NCBI GenBank assembly: GCA_030374805.1
Contig: JARGSG010000099.1
Span: 62,001-126,000, forward strand
DNA from: Gracilaria gracilis
Taxonomy: Eukaryota > Rhodophyta > Florideophyceae > Gracilariales > Gracilariaceae
DNA: 64,000 bases
Direction: 5' to 3'
Shown here: one piece after another, positions 21,960 to 34,100 of the stretch
Numbering within the stretch: position 1 is the first letter of the stretch
Layout of the letters: every line of letters starts with the position of its first letter
The notes under the pieces: model-generated
Database searches by the model: none
What the model was told of the DNA's origin: nothing
What the model saw: the letters and a program-made list of their open reading frames with translations, nothing else
Program-made: the position numbers and the translations under genes

Positions 21960-23536
21960 AGGGGTCGGTGGGAAATGTTCTGTGTTCGTCCTGTCGTAGA
22001 AAACAGGGAGTGTAGGTGGGAGAGTTCTGCCTACTTTTCTACGGCAGAAGTACAACGATTGCAAGTTGGCACGTGGAGCGCTCCCAAGGAGCGCTCCACG
22101 CTGCACTCTGCGCTTCACGCCACCCCCCCACGGGGTGCGCAATAAACTACCAAGCTTGGAAATAAAAACTGCCACAAAGCCAAAGTTTGAACATCTGCGA
22201 CAGAATTGCTCCAGAGGCTATTGGACAACGGGGTCCAGCTGTCGCAGTCATAAAGTAGCCTAGGGGATACTGTTGCTACATGTGAGCGAATGCGAAGGCC
22301 ACATAATCAGACACTCCGGATACCAAGTAACCCCAAACAATGGCCAATCTTCGTAACGAATAGAATTCAAAATCTTCTCACCCTAAAGATGCTTAGTACC
22401 GCGACTAGGGATCCAACCGGACAGATAAAAGTTGGAGTCTGTCCCCTTGACGGAAGTGATCGATGCACGCTTGGGCACAATAAAGCCTCCTTGCTAACAG
22501 AATACAAATAGTTTCAAACCACGTTAAACCGTAAATTTCCAACACAGTTAAAACCAAAAACTCCAAAAACGTTAATAACAACAATTGGTGACCATTAGCG
22601 TTCTTAATTATTCTAATATAACAAATAATTTCAAAATACAGAGTGGTTTTATAATTTGTGTTTTCTGGTATAAAATTACAGATGGAGAAATTGTTCAGAC
22701 AAATACATATACGAAAGGAGACAAAATTTTACACTCTATGGATCCATTCGGCTGCGCACACGTGGCTTACTCGTTCGGAAATAATCGGAAAAAAGTAAGA
22801 CTATTGTTTTGCACAATCTTGTCGACAAACCTAATGTACGTGGTGTGGCTTAGTTGTCTAGGTTAGGCAGGAGAGGTGAAATTGGACCCAGCGCCAAGCG
22901 CCCAACCCGTTTTTTATTTTTGCATCAATAGGCTTGACAGCTTTTTGTTGATGATAATGAAAAGTATGGGGCCTATATGGCGAAAATGTGTTTTTTGCTT
23001 TACAATTTTTTGCGACTGCTACATTTTATTGTTGTTTGGACGGTTTTAGGAGGGACTGTGAACTATGTGCTAAACGGTTTTGAATGGATACGTTTTAAAG
23101 TTTGATCGTAGCACAGATTGTAACAAAAGACGGAAGTAAACACAAACGGCTGATCAGATAAAACCTTGCAGTGGTTTAAGAACGGATGCAAATGGGGTTA
23201 AACAGGACAGTTGTTTTGAGTTAAGTGTAAACGTTCGAAAATCAAATATGAAAGGTGACATGTGAGTATGCGCCAGAAATGGATACCGCTTACATCGGCA
23301 ATGCCGGTAAGATCTTGCACCGTGGGCGTCGTGTACCGTGTAACAGGTTGGAAGTGTCCAAAGAGGAGGCTTTTGGTTTGGATAGAACGCATTTTCAGAG
23401 AACAGTATTTATTCCAAATTGTGATTTTCGAATCATCTGGTATCAGTCCGGTTGGGGCCCTAACCGCGACCCTAAGGGTAACATTAAAAAAAACACCCAT
23501 GTGTATCTGCAGTCACTGGATGTACATAGTATCCTA
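21960..23536. other. Gene-poor stretch
   Basis: No supported gene. A short perfect palindrome GGAGCGCTCC..GGAGCGCTCC lies at about 22077-22097. The A/T-rich remainder contains only short frames without recognisable motifs. It is outside the Tc1 element that starts at 23537. Confidence 0.5.
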
Positions 23537-23561
23537 CAGTGGTCGAAATATCTATATCTCA
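23537..23561 (+). repeat. Left inverted repeat of the Tc1 element
   Basis: Starts CAGTGGTCGAAATATC and is preceded by TA. Pairs with 40539-40563. Confidence 0.9.
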
Positions 23562-23859
23562 AACTGTAGACCCGACGTGACGTAACTAGAGTAGACAAAT
23601 TTCAGCGCAAACATGTTGTACTGTCAGTCTACAACCTGTTCCATACAGTGATATACGACTAACACCTGTACATGCAAAAGTCAACTACAATAGACAAAAA
23701 AGTAAACAACGTTTTTATATATCTACGAACTTTTATAACAGCATTTCATTTCAAATCGCATTTGGCGCCAAACTACAATCTGAAATGATAGTTAGGTAGA
23801 TAGTTCTCCTCCGCATCAACCTGACTCTCAATATCCAACATTATCCCTTCATAAGGCCC

Positions 23860-24604
23860 AGAGAAAATCTTTTAACAGCCGAAGAAAAGAGTGTTATTCT
23901 TGCTCACCAATCTCATGGCCTATACCATCAAAAGATTGCGGACGCCATTGGACGTCACCGTACGACCGTACAACAGTTTCTCATGCGCCCAAAACCCTCG
24001 CAGCAAAAGAAGTGGAAGGCTCTTAGCCAAAAACTTTCTGAAAAGACAAAGAAGACTATAATCCGGGAGGTCACAATGCACCAATCCAGTGCGAGACAAG
24101 TTTAGGAAAAGTATGGTTTAAACGTTAGCGTTCGCCGCATTCAACAGATTCTGAATGAAGTTCCGTACTTAAAGTAGAAGTCAATGGCGAAGTCAATTTA
24201 TATGACCCGAGCTCATAAAACGAAGCGTGTTTTGTGGGCCCGCGAAAAACTACGTTTCGATTCCGTGAAGTGGAAGAAATTCATCTTTTCGGACGAAAAA
24301 ACGTTTAATCTAGATGGTCCCGATGGTTTTTCGTCTTACTGGCATGACCTTAGGAAGAAACCGGAGGTCTTTTTCACAGAAGTATAATGGAATGAGTCCT
24401 CTGATGGTGTGGGCCGCAATTTTGTATTATGGACCTGGACATATGGCTGGCTTTGAGGGTTCTATCAATTTTATTACCAACACTGAAGTGCTAGAGAAGG
24501 ACTTACTACCGTTTGCAGCTGAAGCGCTGGGAGGAAATTGGGTTTTCATGAAGGACGGGGCCAGTCCTCATCGTGCCAAGGCTACCACAAAGTGGTTAGC
24601 TGAG
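23860..24604 (+). pseudogene. Tc1/mariner transposase, N-terminal and central part
   Basis: Helix-turn-helix region LTAEEKSVILAHQSHGLYHQ and GRHRTTVQQFL, then the catalytic core FIFSDEKTFNLDGPDG (first Asp) and FMKDGASPHRAKATT (second Asp). Stops fall near 24103 and 24176, and a frame change near 24380. The protein is cut at 24604 by the nested element; the third catalytic residue lies at 40075-40323. Confidence 0.85.
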
Positions 24605-24696
24605 GGTGTCCACACGACGCAAAACGCCGGTGAAGAAAATTTTGCATTTGGTTCGATACAATGATTCTGAAGCCTTTCGGCCAGGCCACCCCCTCG

Positions 24697-24753
24697 TAGT
24701 ATGTAGTATCCGACCGCTGGCTACCCTTGGACGCGGACAACTGATACTCTGGG
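24697..24753 (+). repeat. Left subterminal inverted repeat of the insertion
   Basis: TAGTATGTAGTATCC..GGACAACTGATACTC resembles the reverse complement of 39899-39953 with scattered mismatches. Confidence 0.5.
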
Positions 24754-24963
24754 CTACTACATAAAGTTTTTCAAAACATTTCCAACATTTTATTTCTTTT
24801 CCACTTCATTTGCGGAGCGGAGCTGCGGCTGCGGCAGTGGAGCGGAGCACACTGGCTGGCGCTGCCACTATATCGTCAATGGAGATGATCTCCATTTTAC
24901 GACAACAGACGTGCGCCGGATCATCCCCATTTTACAACCAAGATCCTAACTACGTCATTGAAA

Positions 24964-26192
24964 ATGCCACACTCTCATCAGACATTCAACTCTAGCGATG
25001 ATGATGACACCCTCCAACCATATTTACATCATCTTGCCTTTGGACTAGTTTTTATCATACACTACATTCAAAAAGCGAAACAACAAAGAACTTCTACAAA
25101 ATACCCGGCTGTCAAAGAAATATTTGAAACTCTTACAAGCGTGTATTCCGATGCGGATTTTTACGGAGCTTTTCGTATGGGCCGGAGCAGCTTCAATACG
25201 TTGTACCACACCCTTATTAAAAGCTCTCACATTTCGGAAAGGTCTCCCTTGGATACAAGGACAATTCAAGCAAAGGTAAGAGTAACAATCAGACTGCGCA
25301 TCATGGCGGGTGCACGCATTCATGATGTAATGTTAAGTTATGGGGTAAGCAAATCAAGCGTCAATAATTGCTTCAAATCATTTATTGCGGCAGTCACCGA
25401 AACAATGACACTCCCTGGACTTCCTACCGAAGAATCAGAACTCGAAAAGCTCAGTTTGGGGTTTAAAACCTCTAGAAAAGTTCCAAACTCTTTTTCAGGG
25501 TGCGTAGGAGCCTCAGATGGCATTTATATGAGAATCAAGAAACCGCGGTGGTTTGAGAACAAAGCGAGTTATTTTGTAGGATAGGATTTTATTCTATTTC
25601 GGTGCAGGCGCTGGTGGATTCGTCGTATCGGTTTCTGGACTTTTCTGCTATAGCAGTAGGCTCAACTAATGCTTCTTTAGCATACGAAATTTCTTCACTC
25701 GCCCGGTTGCTTACTACGGGAATGCTTCTTCTTCGCTACTCTATTGTCGGCGATAAGGCGTATTTGCCCTCAAATTCTTTACTGGTACCGTTTGTCGGGA
25801 AGAACCTATCAACTTCTAAGAGTGCTACTAACTTTTTCCTATCATCTATGCGAATTCACTTCGAGCAGGCTTTTGGAATCTTGAAGCGAAGATGGCGTGT
25901 TCTCTACAATGGAGAACTGAATTATGGTGTTGAGGATTGTGTTCCTATCATAGCAGTAGGTATGATACTTCATAACTTTTGTATTAACTGTGAAGGAATA
26001 CCGGAGTATATCTAAGAGGAGGAGGAGCTGGCGCAGATCAGGAGTGAATCGAGGGCTTGGCATTTGCGAATGAAGGAAAATTTTGATGCTTTCTACAAAA
26101 GCCACGTAGGTCTGGACAGGGAGTTTATTCGTAGTTTGATGCTTGATATAGCAACGGGAAAAGAACTTTTACGTCCTACCTCTAATTTGTGA
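24964..26192 (+). pseudogene. PIF/Harbinger transposase (DDE_Tnp_4 family)
   Basis: The ATG is at 24964. The helical N-terminal part includes FRMGRSSFNTLYHTLI and GARIHDVMLSYGVSKSSVNN. The nuclease core has CVGASDGIYMRIKKP (first Asp), SIVGDKAYLPSN (second Asp) and HFEQAFGILKRRWRVLYN (Glu), then MILHNFCINCEG, all typical of Harbinger nucleases. Breaks: a frame change at about 25582 and a TAA at 26013-26015, after which the frame continues to about 26192. Inactive copy; all three catalytic acids are kept. Confidence 0.82.
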
Positions 26193-26204
26193 CGGCTTTG
26201 ACAA

Positions 26205-28536
26205 GCGAAGGGAGGAAATCTGGGAAAGAGAATATGTTGAAGATGAGTTTGACGCAACGAATTTGTTTCAGAGTGAAGGGCATGCGCCGTGCAAGGATGT
26301 TGATTTGATAAGTTCACAGAACAAGAAAGAAGGTTTTCTCTGTTTATGTCCAAGCCAAACACTGGGTGGAGGCGAAAAACGCATGTGTATCGAAGAGTTT
26401 TACATCTGATGCAATTGAGTCCTTTGCGGGAAATGTCGGAAACTGAAGAACCAAGCTCTCCGAATGGAGTCTGTCAGTGCGAAGGACGTTGATGTTTCAA
26501 GCAATCCGATTGAATCTTTTAAACTTCGAAATCAGCAGAGCAAACTGATCGAAGAAGAGTCCAAGGATGATCTTGGAGAGTTTTCTGAATCACCTCTGCC
26601 AAGTCCGAATCCACCACGAAGTCTTAGTGTACATCGAAAGGATGATGGTTCGTCAGACTCGGTCGGGCAAGTAGGTTTGGAAGATCATGGAGATCACATC
26701 CTTGAGAATGTGGGTGAATCCGAAATCCCAGAGGACGGCTCTCGAGATGAAAGTGCACCGCAATATCAGTCCGTGATACTTGATGAAAACTATCCTACAA
26801 GCGGTTTGAGCCCTGCAGGAGAAGACAGAAGTCAAAGCGTTGTTGCGGTTGGAAGTGATGAAGGAAAGGACCATTCTGAGGACTTGTCTTCGCATGTAGA
26901 AGGCCCTGATGTTTGTTAAAACCAACATCAACGTATTGCGACCAGTAGAGGATCTACGTCAGAAGTCCACGACGTCACCGGCAATCTAACGTCGGATCCA
27001 GGACAAGAGTAGGGCGGGAATGAAAATGTTGGACGCAATGAATATGGGCTGAGGGCAACCGATAGAAGGTCTACTTCAGAAGTTCACGACCTGACCGATA
27101 ATCTGTCATCGGATCCTGGTCGAGATCATGGCGAAAACGGGCTTGATAACGAAGAAGCCCCCAAAGTGATATGCATCATATCATCCGATGACGACAAACG
27201 GTTGCTGAGGCTTCGAATGGGGTTCTGTTCAGCGAGATTAGTGAGAATGAGTCTTCGAGATGAAAAGATCAAGATCTTAGTAAGGGAGTTGGGCAGGGAA
27301 AAATAGAAGACAGGGAACTGAGGAACAAAACTCTACCCAAATTTGACTTCAAAAACATAGCAGTTCCGACATGGACCAAATGCCGAACAAGGACGAGAGA
27401 GAGAACGAATTTAGCGCTGAATATGATGACGGGGGCATGCAACTTCCAACGGTGGATCCAAATAACCCAAGCTCTCTCTTGCCTATGAATCTGGCTCAAG
27501 GCACCTTCCAAACGGAAAGTCGCAAGGGCGATATTGACAACCTCCGCATTACTTCAGTACAGAGAAGCGATTCTGTATTCTTTGCCTCTGTCAAGATTCG
27601 ACAGAGTATCCAAGATGTTGAGAAATCGCCCCCTTTGAGCTCCATGAACACAAGAACTCAGGAACTGGTTGCGCCTGTATGGGCGACGTCAGCCCTGAGA
27701 GCCTGTCAGACCTCTACGAGATCAAGTTCAGATTTGATTCAAAGAAGTATGACAGGAGGTATGCTAGACGACAAAAAGGGTAGCAAACCATTTGCGCCTG
27801 ATATTCCCCCAAGCAGCCAAGAACTTGCAGAAAGTCTATTAACCGCACCGTTTGCGCCACAGGGATATTCGGGAAAGCGTTCATTTGAGCAAATGAAGGC
27901 GACTCACAATGAAGACCGAAGAACACGAAAGATTCGAGAGACACAGAAGATGGTAGAATTTGATACTACGCCAACTCCGGGGGACACGATTCAAGACTTT
28001 GGACAGCAACATATGATGAGTGAAACTCACACTAGCCCCCATCCCGAAGGGAAGTCGTCTTCAATACTTGATACGCCTCGGAAAATCCAAGAAGTAGGGC
28101 AGCAAAGTTCCTCGCTCACATTTAGACTTCCTCCGTTGAGTGCTACGCTTGGTCAGGTATACGACCAGCGGTACCGTCAATCTGATACCATGATGTGTCG
28201 TCAAGGTTCGAACACTACCGTGCCAAAAAATACTGTGAGCCAGCGTAGAACGCGGAATGCTCCCGAATTTGACAAGAAGTCCTTTTTGGAAGAATCGAGA
28301 AGAAGATTGGAAGCGCAAAAGCGGAGCGGCGCGGCGCCCCAAGCTTGCAGTCCTTTAGATCTCCGTTTGTAACTGCTCCAGCCAACCCTTCGGCTTCCCA
28401 AATCCCTCGAGCAGTATCACGGCGAGCCGCAGCTCACAAAGAGCCAGAGGCCAGTATTGATCCACCATCGAAACGAGTAACCTTTCAGACGGAAATGCCA
28501 CCCTCCAAGCGAAGGAAAGGCATTAGCTCTCGCTAA
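26205..28536 (+). pseudogene. Acidic, serine-rich unknown protein with a SUMO-interacting-like motif
   Basis: Several frames in order on the plus strand make one disordered acidic protein. The segment 26464-27303 has a TAA at 26917 and a TAG near 27010 but stays in one frame. It includes two direct repeats containing STSEVHD and SSDP/TSDP, and then PKVICIISSDDD, which looks like a SUMO-interacting motif (hydrophobic core followed by Ser/Asp). The frame changes before 27371-28372, which is polar with KSFLEESRRRLEAQKR near its end, and again to 28345-28536, ending in a basic PPSKRRKG tail. No enzyme motif. It may be a captured nuclear host gene or part of the Harbinger cargo; family not recognised. 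Confidence 0.4.
26950..27120 (+). repeat. Direct repeat within the acidic gene
   Basis: Copies at 26950-27002 and 27068-27120, about 53 nt each, with roughly three quarters identity. Both encode ST-SEVHD-x-T-x-NL-x-SDPG in the same frame. Confidence 0.7.
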
Positions 28537-28559
28537 CATGTTAGTTTCGATTCTTTAAA

Positions 28560-29483
28560 TCCCATATCCTTGTACAAACTCAACCTTCATAACTTTTGCT
28601 TCGGCTGATTATCTTTATCTAACACTAAGCAAAGAAAGAGGGGGGACACCACCTTCAATGATTTGTACAGAAATCTGGGCCCCTTGTGCTTGTTTTTTGT
28701 GTATTTCTACAACTAAATGTTGTTGCAGTCTTCTTCACTATGACAACGTAGCTTTTGGGGTTTGTTTAGAGTCCCAATCGGGTACATATTTCATTCCATC
28801 CGTTTCTTTCGTGGGACAAAGGAACACCATGACAAGCCGAGTTAGGCATGCCCCGGTGCTGTTCTTCTCTTCCTTCATTATTTCAGCACAGAGCAATGTT
28901 TTCTCTGAAAAGGAAGGCCAGGCTCGTGTCAACCGTTTGAGATTGTAGTCCAAATGAACCATCTCTTCCAGTTTCTTTGATTCACTCTGGTTTCATGCCA
29001 GTATCTAAAGACAGAGAAGTCTCGGACTTACGTCGTCTCTTCAGGAAGTCATTTTCGCTTAAATCTGAGCATAATCGGCCTATTCTGTGCAAAGCCGTTG
29101 TAAGGATTCCCATCGTTAACCTTATGGAACAAGTTGATACCCAAATGATATACTGATTCATAAAACAAAATGTATATCAATCATCACATCGGCTGTTATA
29201 GCTTTCGTCCAAAGCTTGGGTATCCTTTGCACATCCAGAGATCATATCAGTTTCTCCTGAGACTTGAGGTACATCTTTGGGATATCCAAAGCTTTTTGGA
29301 TATCTGCATGATACACGATAACTGTGGGGTATATACCACAGCTGATATGCCGAATGATATGCATTTTAAAATATACATCCGCACATCTAGCGTATATTCA
29401 CCGGGTATCATCGTGTTTCCCTGTGTAACCTGTTCTCAGAGCATCCCTGAAGGTGCCGAAGCTCAGGATTTGAGAACAGCATT
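28560..29483. other. Region without a recognised gene
   Basis: A plus-strand stretch at about 28966-29155 (LRRLFRKSFSLKSEHNRPIL) reads like protein but has no known motif and no start. The rest is A/T-rich, with a TTTGGATATC-like inverted pair near 29280-29310. Confidence 0.35.
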
Positions 29484-29690
29484 ATGTCCTCTTTCGAAAC
29501 GTTTGCGGAGCAGTGCGGGTCCTGGGTAGTGGTAACTGGTGCATCGCCCGAAATTGGGGCCGAGTTTGCTCACTAAGCCGCTTAGGAATAAAGCTGGTGG
29601 TCGGGGCACGAAGAACTGAACGTCAGCAAGCCCTTTCTCAAGAGATTGGACGCAATAAAGGGACTGAAGTCCTAACCAAAGACCGCTATA
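29484..29690 (+). pseudogene. Short-chain dehydrogenase/reductase, N-terminal fragment
   Basis: The ATG at 29484 reads FAEQCGSWVVVTGASPEIGA, the Rossmann dinucleotide-binding start (TGxxxxIG) of SDR enzymes of the steroid-dehydrogenase type. After stops and a frame change near 29560-29590 it continues LGIKLVVGARRTERQQALSQ. The rest of the enzyme, including the YxxxK active site, is missing; the lactonase-like gene starts 84 bp downstream. Confidence 0.62.
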
Positions 29691-29773
29691 AAACGTACGC
29701 AATAGCAACCCTGCCTCCTCTCCCCCACAGCAAACAACCCTTCCATCATCAAACTCTCGCCGCAAACACCACA

Positions 29774-31062
29774 ATGGCTATGGCTCGTATCCCGCTGTTC
29801 ATCACTGTGTTGCTCACCACTTTCGTGCTTTCATGCGCATCCCTTCCACGCTTTCGCCGCGATGCGGGCAGTTTCATTAAACCACGCAGATCTCCCTTCG
29901 TGAGCGGAGTGTACGCCATGTCCAACAATGTCACTGAGAACAAAATGGTGGTGTCCGCCCGCCAAACTGACGGAACCCTTCAGCTGCTGTATGGCGCGCT
30001 CAAGACGGGGGGAAGAAGCGCCGTCCTTGCGCCCGACGCGGTGTTCGACCCGCTGTTCTCTGCCTTTTCCGTGATCATCACCGATGATAACCGATTCGTA
30101 CTGGCCGTCAACGCGGGCAGCAGCTCTGTTTCCTTTGTTCAGAGTTCTGCAAGACTTCTCGCTCGCTCTCGTACACGTGCAGCCCGTTCCCGGCTTCGGG
30201 TCCAACAGCATTGCAATCTCTAGAAACATCGTGTACGTCGCCATCACGGACGCAGACGGCAAATTTGACAGCGTGTTCTCGCAGGAGGGAGGGTTGTTCG
30301 GGTTTGTGCTGTTCTCTTTTGGAAGACTTATCCCGATTCCACGCAGCCAGCGAAGGCTCTCCTTCCGTCCGCCGGGCATCATGTTTTCGCCCGACCGTCG
30401 CACTCTGGTTGTAACCAACTTGTTCGCCGGCCTCAATGCCATCGCAGCCGGCGGTGTGCGGGAAATCGTCACGTACAGCGTCAATGCAACTGGCTTGCTC
30501 AGCGTGGTTCCAGTGGCCAACACCGCGTCGACGGAGCTGGGCAATTCCGAAGGTCGGAATCTGACGGGCGCGATTGGCTTGGAAGTGGTGGAGGAAAGAG
30601 GCGTGCAGTACGTGGTGGTGCCTGAAGTTCGCAGTCTCGCCGGGGCCGATTGCATGGCTCCCACAGATCAAGCCGCTTCCGTCTACACGTGGGCGCTCGA
30701 CTCAGAGAGCATGCTGTCCCCGGTGCAACTCGATGTGCCGGTGGTGCCTTCCGTGAGCTCCGGTCAAATTGACTCGTGCTGGATCATGTTCTCCAACGAT
30801 CTAAGCCACTTTTGGGTGGCTAGGACGCCTACAAACGCGACGTCTTTGTTCTCGTTCGATGGCGGGATTTCTACTCTCGAGGAAGAGGTTGAAGGGAGTG
30901 TAACGTTCTCTGTTGACCTGTGGCTGTCCATTGATAGCAAGTTTTTGTACCAATTGCAGGCTTGATCGGTGTCAGTGTTCCAAATCGGAGACGGTGGAGG
31001 TCTCACTCTGAGCAACAGAGAAAAGATGGCGGGAAGTAGTACCTGCAATGCATCTCTGTTTC
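29774..31062 (+). pseudogene. Secreted lactonase-like beta-propeller protein
   Basis: The ATG at 29774 gives a clear signal peptide (FITVLLTTFVLSCASL). The body shows beta-propeller repeats as in the 6-phosphogluconolactonase/carboxymuconate-cyclase group: GVYAMSNNVTENKMVVSARQ, NAGSSSVSFVQ, IMFSPDRRTLVVTNLFAG and HFWVARTPTNATSLFSFDGG. A frame change near 30130-30150 and a TGA at 30963-30965 break it. The TGA frame then continues SVSVFQIGDGGGLTL to about 31060, where similarity stops shortly before a LINE begins. No mononuclear metal-binding residues could be checked by eye. Confidence 0.6.
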
Positions 31063-31177
31063 GTGCACATGCGATCTGCCTTCACGTGGTGTGCTTGACT
31101 TCCCTCTCGTGAGAAGAAGCGAAACGGATCTGCAGCCGAGTCTCCAAAGGAGGCCAACATCTTTCGGTCCAACGAAG

Positions 31178-34100
31178 ATGAAAAAATTGGAAAACAACGG
31201 AGAACGTGGAGTCTTGCGTATACTCCAACTTAACTGTCGGAGTCTTCTTGCGGCAGAGAAACGCGCTGAAATTGCGCGCTTGGCGCACAAATGGAAATCC
31301 GATCTCTTGTGTCTACAAGAAACACACCTTCGCAAAGAAGACAACAGTCCAAGGATACAAGGCTTCTCAATTCTTGGCAGATGTGACAGGGAAAGTAGTC
31401 TTGACGGTGCTACGGGGCGTGGAGAAGGTGTGGCAACATACCAAAGAAAGAATATGAGCCTTGATGTTATCTCAGAGCGGCCCCTCCTCGCGGGAGTAAC
31501 AGTTCTAGTGAGATCGCCAAGGGCCCGCTCTCGATAACAAACCTTTATGTCCCTCCACGGCTGGAAACAACGGAACGGTACAAACCAGTGGACGAGCGAG
31601 ATATGCTGCTTGCAGACTGTAACGTATGTGGATCTTGGTATCCTGCCAGGACTGAATCTGCTGGTGTAGAAATGGAAGATTATCTCGAAAGTACAGTAAG
31701 TGTCGTGTTGAACGTTGATGGTACCGCAACTCACACAGACCCTCGTTGTGGCACCCAAAGCGGAATAGACGTCGCAGCAATCTCTGAGAAATGGTTACCG
31801 TTATCAAAGTGGGAAGCTGCTGACAACGCGTTCTCAGATCATCATCCCTGTCTTGTTTCGGTACGTTTGGGGACAAAGTCGTTCATACAGAAGAAAAGGA
31901 AACGGTGGAGCATACAGAATGCTGATTGGAAAAAGTTTGAGAAGGAAGTCGAAAGCCATCTCTGCATGATAGATGATAGATCATTTCACAGTGTAGATGA
32001 ATATTACCAATGCTTACATTCCTCGATAATGAATGCAGCTAAAGTTTCAGTTCCTTATGGAAGAAGGAGAATAGAAGCGCCATGGTGGAATCCAGAGGCA
32101 GCAGAAGTCGTTCAACAACGGTCGGAAATGTGGAAACGATACAGAGAAAACCCAACAGACGAAAACCGTAAGATTTTACAATGCGTTAGGGACCATGCAC
32201 GAGTTGTCAGAGACAGGCTGAAGAGAGATACCTGGTGGGATATGGTGAGTATACTGAGACCGAGTGATGAAGATGCAAAGCTGTGGAAAATTATTAAGTC
32301 AATAGAGAACAACAGAGCGGATCCCTCCCCCTTGTGTCCTCCTGGGGGAGAAACGTGGTTCGATAAGAAGAGATCGAAGTGGTTCATTAAGTCAGAGATA
32401 CGAAAAGTGCGAAATCATAAGAAGGATACGGAAACAAGGAATGACTACAGAAGAGTATTGGACAAGTATCAGGCGCAATACAAGGAAATTACAGGATGGG
32501 TACAAAATCAGTTCCAGATGAAACACCTTGAACATGAGTTAAAGCAAATGAACCCTCCAAAAACGGCGGGACCAGACGAAGTACAGATTGCGTTCTTACA
32601 GCACCTTCCGTTTGTGGCAAAGAGTTTGCTGTTGGAACTTATCAATATGAGCTACAATGAATCTAGTACGCCACTTAGGTGGCGGTTGCCGCGTCTCATT
32701 CCGATCCCAAAGCCAGGCATGAGAAAGAATTTTCGACCAATTTCCCTCACATCAGTTGTAGCGCGATTAGCAGAGAGGATGGTTAAACGTATCTTTATGC
32801 AATGGCTCGAGCCAAAGCTGCCGTCATTTCAGGCTGGATTTAAAATGAATAGAGCGACAGAAGAACAGGTATCTGCGCTGTGTGAGCAAGTGACAAATGG
32901 CTGGCAGAAGCGGAAGCAGACGCTGGGAGTCTTCTGCGATTTGTCAAAGGCTTATGATTGTGTTCAACACGTAAAACTGATGGTGAAGTTGGCGAAAATG
33001 GACTGCCCAGCACAGTTGTGGAGATGGATAAGGTCGTTTATCATGGACTGACGCTGGACATGCCGATGAAATACAGCCGATACAAGTCCAAGAATTGTTC
33101 CCCAAGGGCTCCCGCAAGGAAGCACGCTTTCACCAAGATTATGGATCGCCTACGTCGCAGACCTACCAAATATCATAGCAGGAAAGGAAAAGGATATTGG
33201 AATAAGCATGTTCGCGGATGCTGTGGCCATGTGGGCTACCCAGAGAAAGCCTGAGATTTGCACATCGAAGTTGCAGTCAGCAATTGAACGATTGGAAACT
33301 TATTGTGCTGAGAACAACATCAGTTTGAATCCCAAAAAAACTGCTACAGTTCCATTTACGTACCAAAGTTGGAAGAAAAACAAAGAAAAGTACGCGCTGA
33401 GAGTCGCAGGAATGTGAATAGAGCCGCAGGAAAGCACACGGTTTCTTGGAGTTCAGTTGGATAGTAGGCCTAACTTTCACCATCATTTGGCTAAAGTGGC
33501 GGCAAAGTACCGTAGTAGGTGTCGCATTCTGCGAAGGCTGACTGGCACGAGTTGGGTTGGCAACTGGAGTACGATGAATACCTTTAGGATTGGATTTCTA
33601 GAGCCCTTAGCGAAGTACGCAGCATGTGTGGTTGTAACGAATGCCTTGGAATGTGCTGTAGAAGAGATTGAAAGAGCAAGAAATGTGGCATCAAGGCTGC
33701 AGACAGGATGTCCGAAATCTTCTCCTATTCACAAACTCAGGGAATTAGTGCACCAACCAAGCCTCTATAGAGTGGCAGTATCACAGGCCGCGATAGGATA
33801 CGAGAAAGAAATGCGATGTGCATCAAAGGAAATGACACCAATTGCTTTCGCTTTAAAGATGGAGTCGCTCACCCGTATACGGAAGTCAAGATCATCTTTC
33901 AAGAAGGCTGCAGAGTTCCAGCATGCGAAGGTGGGGCTACTGCAACTTCTCCGGGCGCCACTACCAGAGGAGGTTGGTTTACTGAACATGGAAGGGCTAC
34001 ACTTTCATTACAGCAACTGCTCTGAAGATGACACTGTTGAGGAACAAAGGTTTGAAGCTATGAAGGCAATCAATTTATTACCACCTGTAGACTGTGATGT

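Noticed and set aside
22077..22097. Short GGAGCGCTCC palindrome as a regulatory operator
   Set aside because: Isolated, with no gene or second copy nearby to support a function.
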